Below are positions 25,361-33,423 of a DNA stretch of 64,000 bases, one piece after another. This DNA comes from Chloroflexota bacterium (GTDB taxonomy: Bacteria; Chloroflexota; Anaerolineae; B4-G1; DUEL01), in contig JADBJJ010000027.1 of NCBI GenBank assembly GCA_014874475.1, positions 334,298 through 398,297 of the forward strand, written 5' to 3'. The notes under the pieces are model-generated. The model did not search any database, was not told the DNA's origin, and was given only the letters and a program-made list of their open reading frames with translations. The position numbers and the translations under genes were made by a program. Numbering within the stretch: the first letter of the stretch is position 1; the number at the start of each line of letters is the position of its first letter.

Positions 25361-26026
25361 TCATGATTCGCGGAACCGGGCCTCCAGTTGTTCCAGCAGT
25401 TCAGCCGCCTCTACCAGTTTGTCCAGGGGGTTCTGGTCGCCCACGAAGTACCGGTAATCACAGGGCATCACATCCAAGGTAGCCACCAGTTGTTCGAACC
25501 GTTCCCGGATGGTGCGGTCGCTGGTGCCATAGAGGGCGGCGATTTCTTTCAGGGTGACCTTACGCAGGTTGACCTTGCGGACGGCGTAATCCAGTGCCGC
25601 GGCCCAGGCCTCCGGTTTTCGGGTATTCAGGGGCTCCCGGCCCAGGGCAATGCGGTATTCCAGCCACATCTGCATCGCGGCCCCGATTTCGTCCATTGGC
25701 ATGCCGCTGTTGGTCATCTTTTCGGTCAGGATGGTCTCCACCTCATCCAGACCTCGCGCAAAGAGGCGTTCAAACCGTTCGGCGATGGGCGAATCGGGCT
25801 CCAGGCGCAGGAATTCTGCCAGTGCTCGCAGGGCCTGGTCAAAATCGCCGGCCCGGGAGAGGGCCCGCGCCAGGTTGAGGTGGAAGTCGGCCCGTTCGGG
25901 GGCGAGCCGGATGGCGGCCCGGAACCGCTCTATTGCCCGCTCTATATCCCAATCGGCGTAGGCCCGAATGCCTTCTTGGTTATATGCTTCGGCCCGGTCG
26001 GTCGTCGCGTTTCTGGTTGCCGGCAT
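25361..26026 (-). CDS. TPR protein with C-terminal helix-turn-helix-like domain
   Basis: 221 residues. Residues ~10-85 are two TPRs (AYNQEGIRAYADWDIERAIERF..., in parts). The C-terminal half (EAWAAALDYAVRKVN..., VTLKEIAALYGTSDRTIRERFEQL) looks like a cyclin/TFIIB-like or HTH module also seen in DUF6398 proteins. The ATG at 26026 has AGAGGA 7 nt upstream and is preferred to the one at 26050. It is probably cotranscribed with the Cys-rich gene. Confidence 0.7.
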   Translation of the reverse strand: MPATRNATTDRAEAYNQEGIRAYADWDIERAIERFRAAIRLAPERADFHLNLARALSRAGDFDQALRALAEFLRLEPDSPIAERFERLFARGLDEVETILTEKMTNSGMPMDEIGAAMQMWLEYRIALGREPLNTRKPEAWAAALDYAVRKVNLRKVTLKEIAALYGTSDRTIRERFEQLVATLDVMPCDYRYFVGDQNPLDKLVEAAELLEQLEARFRES

Positions 26027-26175
26027 CGCTGGTCCTCTGGATTGTCGCAAGGAATCGCACAGGTGAACACCGGTCTGCTGATGGCCCCACTGGAAGAACT
26101 GGGCGCTCTCTGTTATGTGGGATTAATTATAGCACATCTGGGCAGAGAAGCAAAGGCCTGCGTTCTTTCACGTCC

Positions 26176-26412
26176 AATGTTACCGGATGCTATACGGTCA
26201 CCCAAAGAAAATGTTACCGGGAGGTCAGTATGCATCCGGAGGAACAGATGAATTTCACCGAACGCCGCAAGTATCTGGCGGTGATGTCTCGGCGATACCC
26301 AAAAAACCTCACCCCAAGAGCGCTCCGCTCTCCTGAATGAGATGGAAGCCGTCACCGGCCTTCATCGGAAGTCTCCGATCCGTTTGATGCACAGCCCTTT
26401 TTCCTTGATTTG
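26176..26412 (+). mobile_element. Decayed insertion-sequence remnant (transposase N-terminus)
   Basis: An 11-bp direct repeat AATGTTACCGG occurs at 26176-26186 and 26210-26220. It is followed by a broken reading frame from 26230: MHPEEQMNFTERRKYLAVM..., then after a frameshift near 26330 LLNEMEAVTGLHRK..., which resembles the N-terminal HTH of integrase-type (ISNCY/IS481-like) transposases. No catalytic domain remains. It is a fossil IS end. Confidence 0.6.
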
Positions 26413-26421
26413 ACGCGGGCC

Positions 26422-27219
26422 TCAGTAAGGTGCGAAATCCAGCAGGACGACCCGGGTTCCGTCCACGGGGAGGACGCGTAGGGGGGTCTCGTAGGTCTGG
26501 GTCAGTTTCTCTGTGGTGAGGACCTCGGCGATTGGGCCCTGATGCAGGATGCGCCCGTCCCGCATCAGAATGCAGATATCCGCCACTGTTAGGGCGGTCT
26601 CAGGGTCGTGGGTGGTGAAGAGAACGGTGGTGCCCCGCCTGGCCAGGTCGCGCAGAAGGACCAGGATACGCCGTTTGTTGGCCAGGTCCAGGTGGGCCGT
26701 CGGCTCGTCCAGGAGCAGGAGGGGCGTCTCCTGGGCGACAGCGCGGGCGATAAGAACCATCTGGTGCTCGCCGCCACTCAGAGCGGACACGCGCCGGTCG
26801 GCCAGTTCGGCGATCCCCAGATGCTCCAGGGCCTGCCGCGCTGCCCGAACATCCTCTGGACCGGGCATCTGGAGGAAGTCCAGGTGCGGAGTCCGGCCCA
26901 GGAGGACGTACTCCAGGACGCGGAACTCAAAGGGGATGTGCTCCCGCTGAGGAACCAGAGCCACCTGGCGGCTCAGGCTCTGGCGAGAGTGGGCAGTCAG
27001 AGGGCGCCCACCGATCCGAATCTCCCCCCGCCGAGGTGGGTACAGCCCCAAGATCAGGTGCAGGAGAGTGCTTTTCCCGGCGCCGTTGGGCCCTAAGACC
27101 GCGTTGATAGTGCCCGGATGCAATTCCAGGGAGATGTCCTGAAGGACGTCCCGCAAGCCGTTCGGGTAAGTGAACCAGACGTTGTGCAGGGAAAGGATCG
27201 GATGATGGTCGTTCATCAT
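26422..27219 (-). CDS. FecE-type ABC transporter ATPase
   Basis: 265 residues. Walker A GPNGAGKST, Q-loop LVPQREHIPFEFRV, signature ALSGGEHQMV, Walker B LLLLDEPTAHLD, switch His TTHDP. It belongs to a three-gene metal-chelate/B12/haem-type importer with the FecD-like permease and the binding protein. The substrate (iron, cobalamin, molybdate or tungstate) cannot be decided from sequence. Confidence 0.92.
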   Translation of the reverse strand: MMNDHHPILSLHNVWFTYPNGLRDVLQDISLELHPGTINAVLGPNGAGKSTLLHLILGLYPPRRGEIRIGGRPLTAHSRQSLSRQVALVPQREHIPFEFRVLEYVLLGRTPHLDFLQMPGPEDVRAARQALEHLGIAELADRRVSALSGGEHQMVLIARAVAQETPLLLLDEPTAHLDLANKRRILVLLRDLARRGTTVLFTTHDPETALTVADICILMRDGRILHQGPIAEVLTTEKLTQTYETPLRVLPVDGTRVVLLDFAPY

Positions 27220-27260
27220 CTGCCTTGCTGTGCCCGGAAGGATAGGGGAAGACTTTACCG

Positions 27261-28247
27261 CTATTTCACTCCAGACCGGGTCAGGATGATCAGGAAGGCC
27301 ACTGCGCCCGCCAGAGAGGTGAGGATTCCCAGAGGGACCTCGCCGGCGCTGACGGTGCGGGCCAGGTTGTCGCAGAGCAGGACGAAGAGGCCGCCCAGGA
27401 GCAGGGAGGCCGGGAGCGCCTGGCGGGCATCCGCACCGACGAACCGCCGGGCCAGATGAGGGATGATCAGCCCCACCCAGCCGACGGTCCCTGCCAGGGA
27501 GACGACGGCGGCCGTCGCCCCGACGGCGGCGATCAGGAGGGCCATCCGCTCCCGGCCCGGTGTTGCACCCAACGAGAAAGCCGTCTCCTCTGCCAGCGAG
27601 AGGACGTTCAGCCGCCAGCGGGCCAGGAATAGCACCGTCAGCGAGAGGAAGGTGAGGGGGAGGATGGGCAGCAAGTTCTGCCAGCGGGTGCTCCAGAGGC
27701 CGCCCAGCAGCCAGAAAGTGATCTCCGGTAACTGGGTCAGCGGGTCTGCCAGGTACTTGAGCATGCCAACTCCGGCAGAGAAGAGGGCCGAGACGGCAAT
27801 CCCGGCCAGGACCATACGCAGAATCCAGCCGCCGTAGCGGAAGCGTCCGGCCAGGGAGTACGTCAGCCAGAGGCCCAGGAGGGCGAAGACAGCGGCGCTG
27901 GCCTGGACCGTTAGGGTGGAACGGCCCAGGTACAGAATAGAGAAGGCTGCGCCGAAGGCGGCCCCCTGAGAGACGCCCAGAAATCCCGGCTCCACCAGCG
28001 GGTTGCGGAAGAGCATCTGGAGCGTCAGCCCGCTGGCGGAGAGGGCCGCACCGGCGAGAATTGCTGCCGTCACCCGGGGCAGCCGCAGATTCCAGACCAG
28101 TTGGGCCGCCAGCGGGTCGGCCCGCAGACGGTCCGGCGAGAGCCAGCCCGGTTGGGGATAACGCCCAAAGAATAGGGAGAGGGCCGCTGTGACAATCAGC
28201 ACCGGTAAAAGAAGATAAAAGCCAGTCCGGTTGAGGCGCCGGATCAC
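27261..28247 (-). CDS. FecCD-type ABC transporter permease
   Basis: 328 residues, ~9 hydrophobic segments, with LRLPRVTAAILAGAALSASGLTLQ (in parts) and PLGILTSLAGAVAFL-type segments typical of BtuC/FecD permeases. GTG at 28247 is chosen: it overlaps the binding-protein stop as GTGA. An upstream ATG-bounded extension would enter the binding-protein gene and is rejected. Confidence 0.92.
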   Translation of the reverse strand: MIRRLNRTGFYLLLPVLIVTAALSLFFGRYPQPGWLSPDRLRADPLAAQLVWNLRLPRVTAAILAGAALSASGLTLQMLFRNPLVEPGFLGVSQGAAFGAAFSILYLGRSTLTVQASAAVFALLGLWLTYSLAGRFRYGGWILRMVLAGIAVSALFSAGVGMLKYLADPLTQLPEITFWLLGGLWSTRWQNLLPILPLTFLSLTVLFLARWRLNVLSLAEETAFSLGATPGRERMALLIAAVGATAAVVSLAGTVGWVGLIIPHLARRFVGADARQALPASLLLGGLFVLLCDNLARTVSAGEVPLGILTSLAGAVAFLIILTRSGVK

Positions 28248-29314
28248 GGGAGCGACCCCTTGAGGAGTGGCCGTAACTGGCTCTCTATAGTCGCGTTGTC
28301 CAGGCGGTAAAGGGTTCGGTAGAACGTGGTGAACTCCTGCAGAATGTCCAGGTCGACGAAGCGGTCCGGGTGGATGTGGGACGCTATCCACTGCAGGCCA
28401 AGAATCCAGCGGGTATCCGGCTGGTCCCAACTGTAGGTGTCTTTGGGGAAAGCGAAGACCTGGCTGGACCGCACTGCTTTCAAGTTCTGGGCAACAGGGT
28501 CGGCTCGCAATTTCTCTATGGCCTGTAGCGGGTCGCCGAGGTAATCAATCACGTAGACCTGGTCGGGGTCCCAGGCCGCAATTTGCTCCAGCGTGACAAC
28601 GGTCCACCCGCTACCCTGGACGTCCAGCCAGGCTGGGCGTCCACCGGCCATCTGAACCAGCCGGGTCTGCATCCAGGCGGCAGGGGGGACGGAATAAGCC
28701 GTCTCGCCGCCTTTGACGGAATGCTGAAGGATCAGCACCCGGGGCTTCTGGTCGTCGGGGATGTCGGCGACCCGTCCCTGGACCCGTTCCACCCGTTCCC
28801 GGTAAAATGTGATCACCTCTTCGGCCCGTGCTGGGTTGCCCAGGAGTTGGCCCAGGGCCCGGAGTTCGGTGAAATACTGCTCCGGCGTCTCCAGGGAGAC
28901 GTAGAAGACAGGGATACCCAGGGCTTCTATGGGGGCGCCCAGTTTCTCGCGCAGGTAACTTTTCAGGATGACCAGGTCGGGCCTGGCGGCGGCGATCTGT
29001 TCCGGCCCAGCCTCGGCGCCCAGAGTCGCTTTTGAGGCCGCGTCCGGGTCCACGATGGGCAGGAAGTCGGCGCCCTGGGCGGTCGCGCCGACGGCCGCCA
29101 GCCGCTGAGGGCCCTCCGGGAAGAGATACAGCGCATCCACGGTCATAAAGGTGGCCTTGCCTGCGACGACGATGCGCTGAGGCAGCGCTGTCAGGGTTAC
29201 CTCCCGGCCCAGGACGTCGGTCACCTGCAACGGCGATGGGGTGAGGGAGGGCCTCTCCGGAGCGCAGGCGATCAGCAGGAGAGGAGCGAAGAGAATCGCA
29301 ACGGTTCGTTTCAT
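28244..29314 (-). CDS. FecB-type periplasmic-binding lipoprotein
   Basis: 356 residues. Lipobox LLLIACAP, then a type III binding-protein fold (VTDVLGREVTL..., RPDLVILKSYLREKLGAPIEALG, ILQHSVKGGE). It delivers ligand to the permease encoded immediately downstream (4-bp overlap). A gene for a PadR-type regulator lies just upstream on the same strand. Confidence 0.9.
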   Translation of the reverse strand: MKRTVAILFAPLLLIACAPERPSLTPSPLQVTDVLGREVTLTALPQRIVVAGKATFMTVDALYLFPEGPQRLAAVGATAQGADFLPIVDPDAASKATLGAEAGPEQIAAARPDLVILKSYLREKLGAPIEALGIPVFYVSLETPEQYFTELRALGQLLGNPARAEEVITFYRERVERVQGRVADIPDDQKPRVLILQHSVKGGETAYSVPPAAWMQTRLVQMAGGRPAWLDVQGSGWTVVTLEQIAAWDPDQVYVIDYLGDPLQAIEKLRADPVAQNLKAVRSSQVFAFPKDTYSWDQPDTRWILGLQWIASHIHPDRFVDLDILQEFTTFYRTLYRLDNATIESQLRPLLKGSLP

Positions 29315-29374
29315 CGGTGAGTCCTCCTTGAAAAATGCTGCTCATCTGTGCTTCGTGACTGACTCCGAACGGGG

Positions 29375-29905
29375 TCAGTGGTTCGGGGCCAAACTCTCCA
29401 GCCATTCCAGCGCGGCCCGGGTCTGGCGACGGCGGAGGTCCAGCACCAGATGGTGGAAGGCGGCGGGGTCGGTGCGGGCGTACTGCTCTTCCAGTTGGGC
29501 CAGTCGGGCCGCCAGAAGCGCCTGCTGGGCTCCTACCAGTTCCGTCCACCCTTCCAGGCCGAGGGCGCGCAGGAAGTAGAGTTTGGCGAGAAATTCCACC
29601 CGGATGTCCCGCACGGCGGGCACGGGACGGCGAACCCAGGCCAGAAAGTCCTCCTGCCCGGTGGCTGTGATAGCGTAGACTTTGCGCGGGGGACGGTCGG
29701 CCTGGGGGATGAGGGTAGATTGGACTCGTCCTTCCCGCTCCAGATTCCGGAGCGCGTTGTAGAGATGTCCCATGCCGATGTGCCAGACTGGTCCCAGTTC
29801 CCGCACAATGCGGCTGTGGAGGTCGTAACCGTGTGCTGGGCCGAAAAACAGGAAGCCCAGGGCGACTTTATCCAGAGGTAGAGATGAATGGAATAATCTG
29901 CTCAC
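29375..29905 (-). CDS. PadR-family transcriptional regulator
   Basis: 176 residues from GTG 29905: winged-helix motif FFGPAHGYDLHSRI...WHIGMGHLYNALRNLEREGRV and a Vir_C-like helical C-terminus. A longer frame to 29968 is excluded because it starts inside the -35 element of its own promoter; GTG 29920 is an alternative. It is likely autoregulated through the palindrome in its leader. It may control the importer genes downstream. Confidence 0.8.
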   Translation of the reverse strand: MSRLFHSSLPLDKVALGFLFFGPAHGYDLHSRIVRELGPVWHIGMGHLYNALRNLEREGRVQSTLIPQADRPPRKVYAITATGQEDFLAWVRRPVPAVRDIRVEFLAKLYFLRALGLEGWTELVGAQQALLAARLAQLEEQYARTDPAAFHHLVLDLRRRQTRAALEWLESLAPNH

Positions 29906-29913
29906 TATTTGAA

Positions 29914-29968
29914 TACTCACAAATTGAGTACTACTGCGAATTATACAGACGATGGGGCAGGTTGTCAA
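29914..29968 (-). promoter_or_regulatory. padR promoter and palindromic operator
   Basis: On the - strand TTGACA (29968-29963), 17-nt spacer, TATAAT (29945-29940). Downstream, TACTCA and TGAGTA (29914-29930 region) flank a 5-nt spacer, a perfect dyad just after the expected start site. Confidence 0.7.
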
Positions 29969-29978
29969 GGGTGTTGGC

Positions 29979-30006
29979 TTGCCTGCTACCCGAAATGTGG
30001 TAAAAT
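29979..30006 (+). promoter_or_regulatory. Putative rpsO promoter
   Basis: TTGCCT (29979-29984), 16-nt spacer, TAAAAT (30001-30006), ~65 nt before the rpsO ATG. Its -35 lies just upstream of the divergent padR -35. Confidence 0.55.
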
Positions 30007-30071
30007 ACTTCCGTTAACCGGCGGGGCTGACCGGCTCCGCGGATGATTGAGCGCAGGAGGGAGAGAACTGT

Positions 30072-30341
30072 ATGCCGTTGAGTAAGGACGCGAAGCAACA
30101 GATTATTCAGGAGTATGGCCGTTCGCCTCAGGACACCGGCTCGCCAGAGGTCCAGATTGCCATTCTCACCCATCGGATCAATCAGTTGACGGAGCATCTA
30201 AGGGCGCACAAGCACGACGAGCACTCCCGGCGAGGTTTGCTCCGGATGGTGGGCAAGCGACGCCGTCACTTGACCTATCTGAGCCGAACGGATCCCGAAC
30301 GCTACAAAGAGGTCGTCCGCCGACTGGGCCTGCGCAAGTAA
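30072..30341 (+). CDS. rpsO: 30S ribosomal protein S15
   Basis: 89 residues, the usual length. Canonical S15 features: [29 protein letters not shown], [29 protein letters not shown]. Binds 16S rRNA early in 30S assembly. GGAGGGAGAG precedes the ATG. It is followed by pnp as in many bacteria, with a perfect 9-bp hairpin between. Confidence 0.97.
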   Translation: MPLSKDAKQQIIQEYGRSPQDTGSPEVQIAILTHRINQLTEHLRAHKHDEHSRRGLLRMVGKRRRHLTYLSRTDPERYKEVVRRLGLRK

Positions 30342-30355
30342 AGGTTGTGAGGGCT

Positions 30356-30382
30356 GGGGCGGGCGGCGCTGCTGCCCGCCCC
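30356..30382 (+). terminator. Perfect hairpin between rpsO and pnp
   Basis: GGGGCGGGC (30356-30364) and GCCCGCCCC (30374-30382) form a 9-bp GC stem with a 9-nt loop, without a T-run. It could be an attenuator or a processing site (RNase III/PNPase autoregulation) rather than a full terminator. Confidence 0.55.
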
Positions 30383-30502
30383 AACCCTGAATCGCAACGG
30401 AGTCCGGCAGGAGGTTCGGAATTGGGACATGTCTCGCTGCATGCCCGCGGGCCATTTCCCAGTTTCTAACCTCCATGCGGGCTCCGGACATGGAGGAAGT
30501 TA

Positions 30503-32665
30503 ATGAAAAGTCGTACGTTCATAACCCGGTTGGGGGAGCATACCCTCACCCTGCAAACTGGCCATCTGGCTATGCAGGCCAGCGGCGCCGTCACCATCCG
30601 CTGCGGCGACACCGTTCTGCTGGCCACGGCCACGATGTCCGCCGAGGAGCGGGAAGGTGTAGACTTTTTCCCGCTGACAGTGGATTTTGAGGAGCGACTC
30701 TACGCCGCTGGCCGCATTCCCGGTTCCTTCCAACGCCGGGAAGGCCGCCCCTCGGAGAGCGCCATCCTCATCGCCCGCCTGACTGACCGTCCTCTGCGCC
30801 CTCTGTTCCCGAAGGATATGCGCCATGAAGTGCAGATTATTGTCACGCCCCTCTCACAGGACGAGGAGCATCAGGCGGACATTCTCTCCATCATTGCCGC
30901 TTCCGCCGCCCTGATGGTCTCGGATATCCCCTTTGGTGGGCCGGTGGGCGCCGCGCGCATTGGCTATATAGACGGCCGTCTGGTGGTGAATCCGACCATC
31001 CCGGAGATGGAGCGCAGTCTCCTGGACCTGCGGCTGGCCGGGACCGCTGAGGCCATCCTGATGGTGGAAGCCGGCGCTGACGAGGTCTCCGAAGAGACAA
31101 TGCTGGAGGCGCTCCGGTTGGGCCATCAGGCCATCCAGGATGTCATCGCTATCCAGCAGGAGATGCAGCAAGAGGTGGGCAAGCCCAAGCGCGCCTACAC
31201 TTCCCACGCCGTCCCGGAGAAACTGATCGCTCAGGTGCAGGCGTGCGTCGGTGACCGCCTGGTCTCTGCCCTCTACGACGCGCCGGATAAGGCGGCCCGC
31301 AACGCCGCCATCAATGGCCTGATGAACGAACTGAAGGAGCAATTCGGCGATACGGTCGAGCCGCTGCTGATCTGGCAGGCCTTTGAGGAGGTCACGCGGG
31401 AAATGGTCCGGCGGCGCATTCTGGAGGACGGTTTGCGCGTGGACGGACGAGACCCGTACACCATCCGGCCTCTCTTTGCGGAGGTGGGGCTCCTGCCCCG
31501 CACGCATGGCTCCGGCCTCTTCACGCGCGGCGAGACCCAAGTCCTCTCTGTGACGACCCTGGGCACCCCCCGGGAGGAGCAGTTGCTGGATGACCTCTCC
31601 CCGGAGGAGACGAAGCGATACATGCACCACTACAACTTCCCGCCGTTCTCCACCGGCGAGACCCGTTCGCTGCGAGGCCCCGGGCGACGAGAAATCGGCC
31701 ATGGCGCTCTGGCGGAGCGAGCGCTTCTGCCCGTCATCCCGCCCGAGGATGAGTTCCCCTATACCATCCGCGTCGTCAGCGAGGTCCTCTCATCCAACGG
31801 CTCCACCTCTATGGCCTCCGTCTGCGGCTCCACCCTGGCGCTGATGGACGCCGGAGTGCCCATCCGCGCTCATGTCGCAGGCATTGCTATGGGGCTGGTC
31901 AAAGAGGGAGAGCGCTACCGCATCCTGACGGATATCCTGGGCATGGAGGACCACCTGGGAGACATGGACTTCAAAGTCGCCGGGACGGAGAAGGGCATCA
32001 CTGCCCTGCAGATGGACATCAAGATCAAGGGTATCTCCGACCAGATTATGGCCGAGGCCCTGGAGCAGGCCCGGCAAGCGCGCTTGCAGATTCTGGACGT
32101 CCTGCGCCAGACCATCCCGGCGCCCCGACCGGAACTCTCCTCCTATGCCCCGCGTATGCTCATCCTGCACGTGGACCCGGATAAACTGGGCGCGGTCATC
32201 GGCTCCGGCGGCAAGACAGTCCGGGCCATCCAGGAGGAGTGCGACGTCAAGGTGGATATTGAGGACGATGGCACTATCTACATCGCTTCCACCAATCAGG
32301 AGGGCGCCTGTCGGGCCGAGGAGATTATCCGCCGCCTGACGGAGGTCCCGGCAGTCGGCAAAGTCTATACCGGCCGGGTTGTGCGCATCACCGATTTCGG
32401 TGTTTTTGTGGAACTGGCCCCCGGCACCGACGGATTGGTTCACATCTCCCAACTCTCCGACCGTCCGGTCACCAACATCCGGGACGTGGTGGACATTGGC
32501 GATGAGATTATGGTGATGGTGACGGACATTGACCCGGATGGGAAGATTCGCCTCTCCCGGCGGGCTGTGCTGGAAGGATGGACGCCAGAGGAGGCTCGTC
32601 TGCGGGACCGAGGGCCGGCTGGCCGCAATCACGGTGACCGCCGGCTTCCCGCTCGCCGTCGATAA
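30503..32665 (+). CDS. pnp: Polynucleotide phosphorylase
   Basis: 720 residues, full length. Two RNase PH domains (VDFFPLTVDFEERLYAAGRIPGSF-type segment; FSTGETRSLRGPGRREIGHG), KH domain GAVIGSGGKTVRAI and S1 domain GRVVRITDFGVFVEL. Degrades RNA 3'->5' with phosphate and forms the core of the degradosome. SD GGAGGAAG lies 9 nt before ATG. Confidence 0.97.
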   Translation: MKSRTFITRLGEHTLTLQTGHLAMQASGAVTIRCGDTVLLATATMSAEEREGVDFFPLTVDFEERLYAAGRIPGSFQRREGRPSESAILIARLTDRPLRPLFPKDMRHEVQIIVTPLSQDEEHQADILSIIAASAALMVSDIPFGGPVGAARIGYIDGRLVVNPTIPEMERSLLDLRLAGTAEAILMVEAGADEVSEETMLEALRLGHQAIQDVIAIQQEMQQEVGKPKRAYTSHAVPEKLIAQVQACVGDRLVSALYDAPDKAARNAAINGLMNELKEQFGDTVEPLLIWQAFEEVTREMVRRRILEDGLRVDGRDPYTIRPLFAEVGLLPRTHGSGLFTRGETQVLSVTTLGTPREEQLLDDLSPEETKRYMHHYNFPPFSTGETRSLRGPGRREIGHGALAERALLPVIPPEDEFPYTIRVVSEVLSSNGSTSMASVCGSTLALMDAGVPIRAHVAGIAMGLVKEGERYRILTDILGMEDHLGDMDFKVAGTEKGITALQMDIKIKGISDQIMAEALEQARQARLQILDVLRQTIPAPRPELSSYAPRMLILHVDPDKLGAVIGSGGKTVRAIQEECDVKVDIEDDGTIYIASTNQEGACRAEEIIRRLTEVPAVGKVYTGRVVRITDFGVFVELAPGTDGLVHISQLSDRPVTNIRDVVDIGDEIMVMVTDIDPDGKIRLSRRAVLEGWTPEEARLRDRGPAGRNHGDRRLPARRR

Positions 32666-32727
32666 ATAGAGATGCCGAGCACTGCCCAAGCGCCCCGCGT
32701 CTCCAGGCCATGTTGCAGGAGCAACTT

Positions 32728-33300
32728 ATGTCCGACCCGGAACTTCCCTCCCCCGCACCCGAGCGGGGCTTCCTGAGGCCCCTGGCGAGGGTCTTGCTGC
32801 GGGCCCTTCGGGAACTGGTGGAAGCCGTTCTTCCCGCGCTGCTCATCGCCCTCTTCATCAACGGGTTCCTGGCCCAGGCGACGGTGGTGCGCGGCCAGAG
32901 TATGGAGCCCACCCTCTACGACAATGAGCGGGTGATTGTAGAAAAAATTTCCTACCGGCTGATGGGAGGCCCTCGTCGGGGGGATGTGGTTGTCCTGCGC
33001 CTGGATGGAGCGCGGGATATGCTGATCAAGCGGGTGGTCGCACTGCCCGGGGAGACGGTCGCCGTCCAGGGCGGACGGGTCGTGGTGGATGGCATTCCGC
33101 TGACCGAGCCCTGGGCGGTCCAGCAGGGCGGTCCGGACTATCCCCCTACCACCGTTCCGGAGGGGCATGTCTTCGTCCTGGGCGACAACCGGGGCCACTC
33201 CAACGACTCCCGCTCCTTCGGCCCGGTGCCGCTGAAGAACATCATTGGGCATGCCGTCTTCATTTACTGGCCGCTGGATGAGGTGGGGCCGGTGAAATAA
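32728..33300 (+). CDS. lepB: Signal peptidase I
   Basis: 190 residues. Membrane anchor (LPALLIALFINGFLAQATVV), catalytic Ser in RGQSMEPTL and Lys in MLIKRVVALPGE, box E GDNRGHSNDSR. Cleaves secretory signal peptides at the membrane's outer face. The ATG 32728 is preferred over 32710 because AGGAG lies between them. Confidence 0.94.
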   Translation: MSDPELPSPAPERGFLRPLARVLLRALRELVEAVLPALLIALFINGFLAQATVVRGQSMEPTLYDNERVIVEKISYRLMGGPRRGDVVVLRLDGARDMLIKRVVALPGETVAVQGGRVVVDGIPLTEPWAVQQGGPDYPPTTVPEGHVFVLGDNRGHSNDSRSFGPVPLKNIIGHAVFIYWPLDEVGPVK

Positions 33301-33423
33301 GAGGTAGCGCAGGCCGCTGGGATTGCTGGCACAGGCTGATTCCAACTTGAAAAATGTTTCTGGAGGACTTCGCTTTCCGAGCCGGATCGTTCACGTCCTG
33401 GCGGGATTGGTTGGTGATGAGGG

